Origin: a virus
DNA length: 32,631 bases
Virus record (IMG/VR): IMGVR_UViG_3300047673_000124
Coordinates: 1-32,631 of that record
Reading direction: 5' to 3' (one strand)
The translations under genes were made by a program, and so were the position numbers. Below are positions 29,714 to 32,631 of the stretch, in pieces (position 1 is the first letter of the stretch; each line of letters opens with the position of its first letter). The notes below the pieces were generated by a model, which did no database searches, was not told the DNA's origin, and was given only the letters and a program-made list of their open reading frames with translations.

Positions 29714-30063
29714 GATGCGTTCACCAGCTCGAGGTAGCCGATGACGCCCAGTGCGGCGCCGAGGGTGAGCAGAGTCGTCCAGATGACGAGCCAGTTTCGC
29801 TGGACTTCGACGACGTCCTCGCCGGTCTCGTCTTCAGGCTCCTCGTCGTCAGCAGTGAACGTGGCGACGAAATCGGCGGCGGCGGCCAGTCGGGCCTCGA
29901 TGCGGGCGAAGTCGGGGCGCTCGTCTTCCTCGGTAAGGAGCTGGCCGTCGACCATGGCGGCGTAGATCGGTGTCGTGCGGTAGTGCTCGTCGAGTTCGTC
30001 CTCGCCGACCGCTTCGAGCTGCAGGTTGCCGAGTTGGGCGTAGATGGTGTCAGGGTTCGTCAT
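29710..30063 (-). CDS. Tail-anchored membrane protein
   Basis: A 117-aa protein, ATG 30063 after AGGAGATC. Residues 1-85 are soluble and acidic, with FARIEARLAAAADFVATFTA and a Glu/Asp-rich stretch. Residues 92-113 (WLVIWTTLLTLGAALGVIGY) form a C-terminal membrane helix, leaving a very short periplasmic end. No family recognised. Confidence 0.75.
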   Translation of the reverse strand: MTNPDTIYAQLGNLQLEAVGEDELDEHYRTTPIYAAMVDGQLLTEEDERPDFARIEARLAAAADFVATFTADDEEPEDETGEDVVEVQRNWLVIWTTLLTLGAALGVIGYLELVNAS

Positions 30064-30093
30064 GCGGATCTCCTGAAAATCGTCGGAGTGGTG

Positions 30094-30261
30094 TCAGTGC
30101 TTGCGGTTGGTGCGGCGCGCTTTGCGGGCGGCCTTGTTCTTCCGGCGCCGCTCGGCGGCCTCCGGGTGCCGCACGGTGTCGCCGTAGATGTTCGGCTTGA
30201 GACCGAGGGCGACGAGCAGGGTGCGCTTGTCGCCGGCAAGCTTGTGCGCGGGGTGTTCCAT
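30094..30261 (-). CDS. Small very basic protein (55 aa)
   Basis: ATG 30261 (MEHPAHKLAGDKRTLLVALG). The C-terminal 25 residues (EAAERRRKNKAARKARRTNR) are strongly basic and would bind nucleic acid. No good ribosome site precedes the start. Instead a stable RNA fold ends 20 nt upstream, suggesting unusual translation control. Function unknown. Confidence 0.65.
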   Translation of the reverse strand: MEHPAHKLAGDKRTLLVALGLKPNIYGDTVRHPEAAERRRKNKAARKARRTNRKH

Positions 30262-30367
30262 GCCATGTCCGTTCGTGGTGGCCAGCGGCGGCGGGGAGTC
30301 TTTCGCGTATCTGACGCGGGGTCCCCGAACTCCTTCGGTGATTCAGAACACCCGCCGCCGCTGGGGC
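30262..30367 (-). ncRNA. Candidate structured RNA element (branched fold)
   Basis: This is the second long gap in the early operon. CCAGCGGCGGCGGG at 30282-30295 is the perfect inverse of 30351-30364 (14 bp). The 55-base interior on the minus strand has hairpin CCGAA-GGAG-TTCGG (30325-30338) and hairpin GCGT-CAGAT-ACGC (30305-30317). The GGAG loop can also pair with ACTCC at 30295-30299. There is no T-run, so it is not a simple terminator. A cis-regulatory or processed RNA is possible. Confidence 0.5.
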
Positions 30368-30541
30368 TTAGAGGCGGTCGAGCCGTTCGATCAGCTCGGC
30401 CTTCGTGATGACGCCGCGCTTGGCCTCGACGATGAGGCGCTCGGCGATGGCGTCGTAGTGGTCGACCAGGGCCCGCGGGCGCTCGGCGTGCGGGACGTTC
30501 TCGAGCACCGCGTCGAGGTCACCCTCATACGGCGGCGTCAT
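30368..30541 (-). CDS. Unknown small protein (57 aa)
   Basis: ATG 30541 overlaps the upstream stop (ATGA). MTPPYEGDLDAVLENVPHAE, then DHYDAIAERLIVEAKRGVIT and ELIERLDRL, is mostly helical. It ends with TAA three bases from the branched RNA stem. Function unknown. Confidence 0.7.
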   Translation of the reverse strand: MTPPYEGDLDAVLENVPHAERPRALVDHYDAIAERLIVEAKRGVITKAELIERLDRL

Positions 30542-30786
30542 CGGATCGACCTCTTCATGAACTCGATCGCGAACGCCGCGCCGGCGTTGACGACGAGCGA
30601 ACCGACCTCGAAGGCGTCGACGGCGAACTTGATCAGGCCGGGAATGACCGGCTCGGGAGCAGGCTCGACGAGGTTCTCGAGAGTCTCGATCCGAATGTCC
30701 ACCTCAGAGCGGACGATCTCTCGGACGATCCTGCGAACGTCGGACTCGGTGACGCGCGGCTCGCGGCTGGGGAGGCTGATGCTCAT
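30538..30786 (-). CDS. Unknown protein (82 aa)
   Basis: ATG 30786 (MSISLPSREPRVTESDVRRI), coupled both sides. Residues 12-40 are helical and charged. The C-terminal half (IKFAVDAFEVGSLVVNAGAA) is moderately hydrophobic but not a clear membrane helix. No family recognised. Confidence 0.7.
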   Translation of the reverse strand: MSISLPSREPRVTESDVRRIVREIVRSEVDIRIETLENLVEPAPEPVIPGLIKFAVDAFEVGSLVVNAGAAFAIEFMKRSIR

Positions 30787-31109
30787 GATTGACCGCCCTG
30801 CGGGTCGTCGGTGCGAGTCATAGCGTTCGCATCGATCCAGGCGTAGACCTCAGCCCAGTCGTAGAACACCCGCTTGCCGAGCTTCAGAAATCTCGGCCCC
30901 GTTCCCTTGTATCGCTCCTGGGCGAGGCAGGCGACGGTGGTACGCCGGAATTCGGCGACCTCCTGCGGCGTGGCGAGCTCCGATCGCTTGGCCGCGGCCG
31001 GCGGGGGTGAGGTGGTCACACTGGGGATGGAAGACAATTCCTCACGCACGATGTCGCGTATGAGTTCTTCGATGGCACGTGTGAGTTTGTCGACGGCGGG
31101 AGTGCTCAT
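30783..31109 (-). CDS. Excisionase/MerR-type helix-turn-helix protein
   Basis: A 108-aa protein, ATG 31109 (MSTPAVDKLTRAIEELIRD), overlapping the upstream stop; the longer frame is rejected. LATPQEVAEFRRTTVACLAQ, then FLKLGKRVFYDWAEVYAWID, is the HTH_17 domain used by excisionases and regulators (strand after the wing with R-V-x-Y-x-x-x-E-V). The N-terminus is a helical dimer region. It may direct excision or regulate early genes. Confidence 0.85.
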   Translation of the reverse strand: MSTPAVDKLTRAIEELIRDIVREELSSIPSVTTSPPPAAAKRSELATPQEVAEFRRTTVACLAQERYKGTGPRFLKLGKRVFYDWAEVYAWIDANAMTRTDDPQGGQS

Positions 31110-31369
31110 GCCACACCGCCGATGTGGCGGACGTACACAGCTCCATTGATCGTCCGGGCCTCGAATTGGTCCGGTGGAAGGTTGACCATGTTGCCGCGGC
31201 GGATGTTCCCGACGGTGGAGTTCGCGGTTGCCTTGTTCTTGAACGTGCGAGGCCAGAGCGCCCACTTGCCGCTGTTCTCGCGGAGGGCGGCGGCGAATTC
31301 TTCGTACATTCCGTTTCGGCCGCGCTCGATTTTGGGCAGCTTGTCGACGAAGGTGAATTTTTCGGTCAT
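31106..31369 (-). CDS. Unknown small protein (87 aa)
   Basis: ATG 31369 (MTEKFTFVDKLPKIERGRNG). The region YEEFAAALRENSGKWALWPR, then ATANSTVGNIRRGNMVNLPP, then FEARTINGAVYVRHIG is a recurring pattern of small actinophage early proteins that look like a truncated DNA-binding fold (two helices and a hairpin). Function unknown; possible regulator. Confidence 0.75.
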   Translation of the reverse strand: MTEKFTFVDKLPKIERGRNGMYEEFAAALRENSGKWALWPRTFKNKATANSTVGNIRRGNMVNLPPDQFEARTINGAVYVRHIGGVA

Positions 31370-32175
31370 GCGTTCAGCTCCTGTCGCACGGACTGCATGA
31401 GGCGCAGGGGTTGTGTGCCGCCGAGCTTGGTGTGCAGGTACTTCAGGCCGGAGACCGTGACGCGGATCTGCCGCGAGAGGACAGGCTCACCGGAGTGCGG
31501 GTGCGGGTAGCTGGTGACGCGGAGCTGCAGGTGCGCGATGTGCCGTTGATAGGGCTGGCCACTGCCGTCGACCATGCCGAGTTCGCGAATGGAGACCATG
31601 AGCCGGTTCTGTCCGGTCTTGATCGCCGGATCGCGGGAGAGGATCTGCGCGGCGTCGCGGAGGGAGTAGTCACCTTCGGCTTCGGCGAGCGCATCCCAGG
31701 CGGCGGCAGCCGGTGCGGCCTGCTCGAGCTCGGCCTTCGTCTCCGCAAGTTCCGACTCGGCGGCGAGGATCATGCGGGCGAGATCGGAGCGCGTGAGCAT
31801 GGCGGCCGTTGTCGGTGCGGTCTCGGCCTCGCGGGTCTTGATGGCGAAGTATGCCTGTGCGGCTGCAACTTCGGCCTTATTGGGGTCGCCATTCATGGCG
31901 ACGAGGTAGGCCGCGAACCGAGTGAGGCTGTAGTCGTGGGCGTCGGGCCCGGATCCTGCAACTTTGCGGGATCCCGCAAAGTGTTCGATGAGCTTGTATC
32001 CCTGATTGTCAGCCGCAACCATGGCGCGCTCGAGCGGCGTCTGAAAGTTGCGCCACGCGGAGTAGCCGAGCAACGGCATCAGGTCGCGGGCCGACCAGAG
32101 TTCGGTGCCGTCAGGGCAGACGTGCTTGATGGCGTCGAACGGGGATTGTTGGCCGGATAGCGTAAGATCGGTCAT
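31366..32175 (-). CDS. Phage antirepressor (DinD-like N-terminus, KilAC C-terminus)
   Basis: A 269-aa protein, ATG 32175 after GAAGGAATGAC. The N-terminal 125 residues (WSARDLMPLLGYSAWRNFQT, HDYSLTRFAAYLVAMNGDP, VAAAQAYFAIKTRE) are the DinD-type BRO-like domain. A coiled segment (AAESELAETKAELEQAA) links to a KilAC-type C-terminus (YSLRDAAQILSRDPAI, GQNRLMVSIRELGMVD, LQLRVTSYPHP). Antirepressors release lysogenic repression and often sit next to cI/cro. Strong support for a temperate life cycle. Confidence 0.9.
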   Translation of the reverse strand: MTDLTLSGQQSPFDAIKHVCPDGTELWSARDLMPLLGYSAWRNFQTPLERAMVAADNQGYKLIEHFAGSRKVAGSGPDAHDYSLTRFAAYLVAMNGDPNKAEVAAAQAYFAIKTREAETAPTTAAMLTRSDLARMILAAESELAETKAELEQAAPAAAAWDALAEAEGDYSLRDAAQILSRDPAIKTGQNRLMVSIRELGMVDGSGQPYQRHIAHLQLRVTSYPHPHSGEPVLSRQIRVTVSGLKYLHTKLGGTQPLRLMQSVRQELNA

Positions 32176-32212
32176 GTCATTCCTTCGTGGTAGTGGGAAT
32201 CGATCTGGATAG

Positions 32213-32249
32213 GCCCTCAGTTGTTCTGGCAGCTGAGGGCTTTTTCTTT
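32213..32249 (+). terminator. Hairpin with T-run, rightward orientation
   Basis: GCCCTCAG (32213-32220) pairs with CTGAGGGC (32233-32240), followed by TTTTTCTTT on the plus strand. It is a clear intrinsic terminator for rightward transcription. No rightward gene precedes it, so it probably blocks antisense transcripts. Leftward, the T-run is missing, so it would not stop the operon efficiently. Confidence 0.75.
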
Positions 32250-32252
32250 GCC

Positions 32253-32471
32253 TCAGTCACGTTCACTCGGCAGCGAGTCGAGCCAGGCTTGAAGTTCGGC
32301 GGCGGGGATGAGTAGCGAACGCCCGGCGTACCGACACCCGAGGCGACCGGCCTTGATCTCCTTCCTGAGGTATTCGTCCGACATGCCCACTGCTACTGCG
32401 GCTGTTGCCGTGGTGTAGGCGAGCGGTGCGGGCGACTCTGAAAGCAGTCGGGCGGACTTTGCGCTCCTCAC
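32253..32471 (-). CDS. Excisionase-like helix-turn-helix protein
   Basis: A 72-aa protein, GTG 32471 overlapping the upstream stop (GTGA). TTATAAVAVGMSDEYLRKEI, then KAGRLGCRYAGRSLLIPAAE, LQAWLDSLPSE, is the full HTH_17 domain of Xis-like proteins. Its place next to an XRE protein and antirepressor suggests a role in the lysis-lysogeny switch. No integrase is visible in this window. Confidence 0.85.
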   Translation of the reverse strand: MRSAKSARLLSESPAPLAYTTATAAVAVGMSDEYLRKEIKAGRLGCRYAGRSLLIPAAELQAWLDSLPSERD

Positions 32472-32631
32472 GCTGCCCCCGCAAAGAGCACTTCGGGCTT
32501 CATTTCGAGGAGTCTCGCCACCTTCAGCAGTTCCTCGAGCCGGAAGGACCGCTCGCCTCGAACGCTTCGTTGGTATGTGGATTGAGAGATTCCGAGTCGT
32601 TCGGCGAGCGCTATCTGAGAGATGTTCTCTG
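32468..32631 (-). CDS. Cro/CI-type XRE helix-turn-helix protein (N-terminus cut by edge)
   Basis: An open frame enters from the right edge and ends with TGA at 32468. The visible 53 residues, ISQIALAERLGISQSTYQRS, then RGERSFRLEELLKVARLLEM and KPEVLFAGAA, form most of a classic XRE domain: HTH helices two and three, then the long helix. It ends just after the domain, so it is a small Cro or repressor-like protein. The start lies outside the window. Confidence 0.88.
   Translation of the reverse strand, partial: ENISQIALAERLGISQSTYQRSVRGERSFRLEELLKVARLLEMKPEVLFAGAA

Noticed and set aside
31411-32160. Plus-strand frame of 249 aa opposite the antirepressor
   Set aside because: The minus-strand antirepressor has clear DinD and KilAC motifs; the plus frame is Gly/Val/Arg-rich shadow sequence.

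Overview
The window is a stretch of a tailed-phage (siphovirus) genome, either a free phage or a prophage, from a high-GC actinobacterial host. The evidence is the uniformly high GC, a WhiB-family regulator, the gene-overlap style (ATGA/GTGA stop-start junctions almost everywhere) and an esterase resembling lysin B, which suggests a host with mycolic acids (Gordonia, Rhodococcus or Mycobacterium relatives). Every gene I accept is on the minus strand, so the functional order runs from right to left. No host gene is visible. Both edges cut phage genes: a Cro/CI-type repressor-like gene on the right and the tape measure gene on the left.

Right edge to about 30 kb: a regulatory block with a truncated XRE helix-turn-helix protein, two excisionase/MerR-type HTH proteins and a DinD/KilAC-type antirepressor. 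Several small unknown proteins follow. Among them is a 106-base non-coding gap (30262-30367) that can fold into a compact branched RNA. From 30 to 17.8 kb is a dense early operon. It holds many proteins under 130 aa, a YqaJ-type exonuclease with an inserted zinc-finger-like motif, its neighbour of unknown family, a lysin-B-like esterase, an HNH endonuclease, a WhiB protein, a compact C5 cytosine methyltransferase and two zinc-finger micro-proteins. The replication initiator carries two sets of phased repeats inside its gene (a likely origin). A RusA resolvase, several small Cys/His proteins and a tandem pair of paralogues complete it.

17419-17787 is the largest non-coding gap. It holds a 22-bp near-perfect palindrome overlapping a possible leftward promoter, and is my best candidate for the late-gene control region. 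Left of it come two tiny peptides (29 and 27 aa), a hairpin, a papain-like cysteine peptidase, an unusual tRNA with an 8-base anticodon loop and two HNH endonucleases. Then follows a canonical head and tail module: small and large terminase, DUF935-type portal, ClpP-like prohead protease with nested scaffold, decoration protein, major capsid, head-tail connectors, tail terminator, major tail protein, two tail-assembly chaperone frames joined by a CCCAAAA -1 frameshift signal, and a tape measure protein with an embedded lytic transglycosylase domain.

Function names in the structural module rest on recognisable motifs and conserved gene order. Many early-region names are weak, and those entries are left as unknown.
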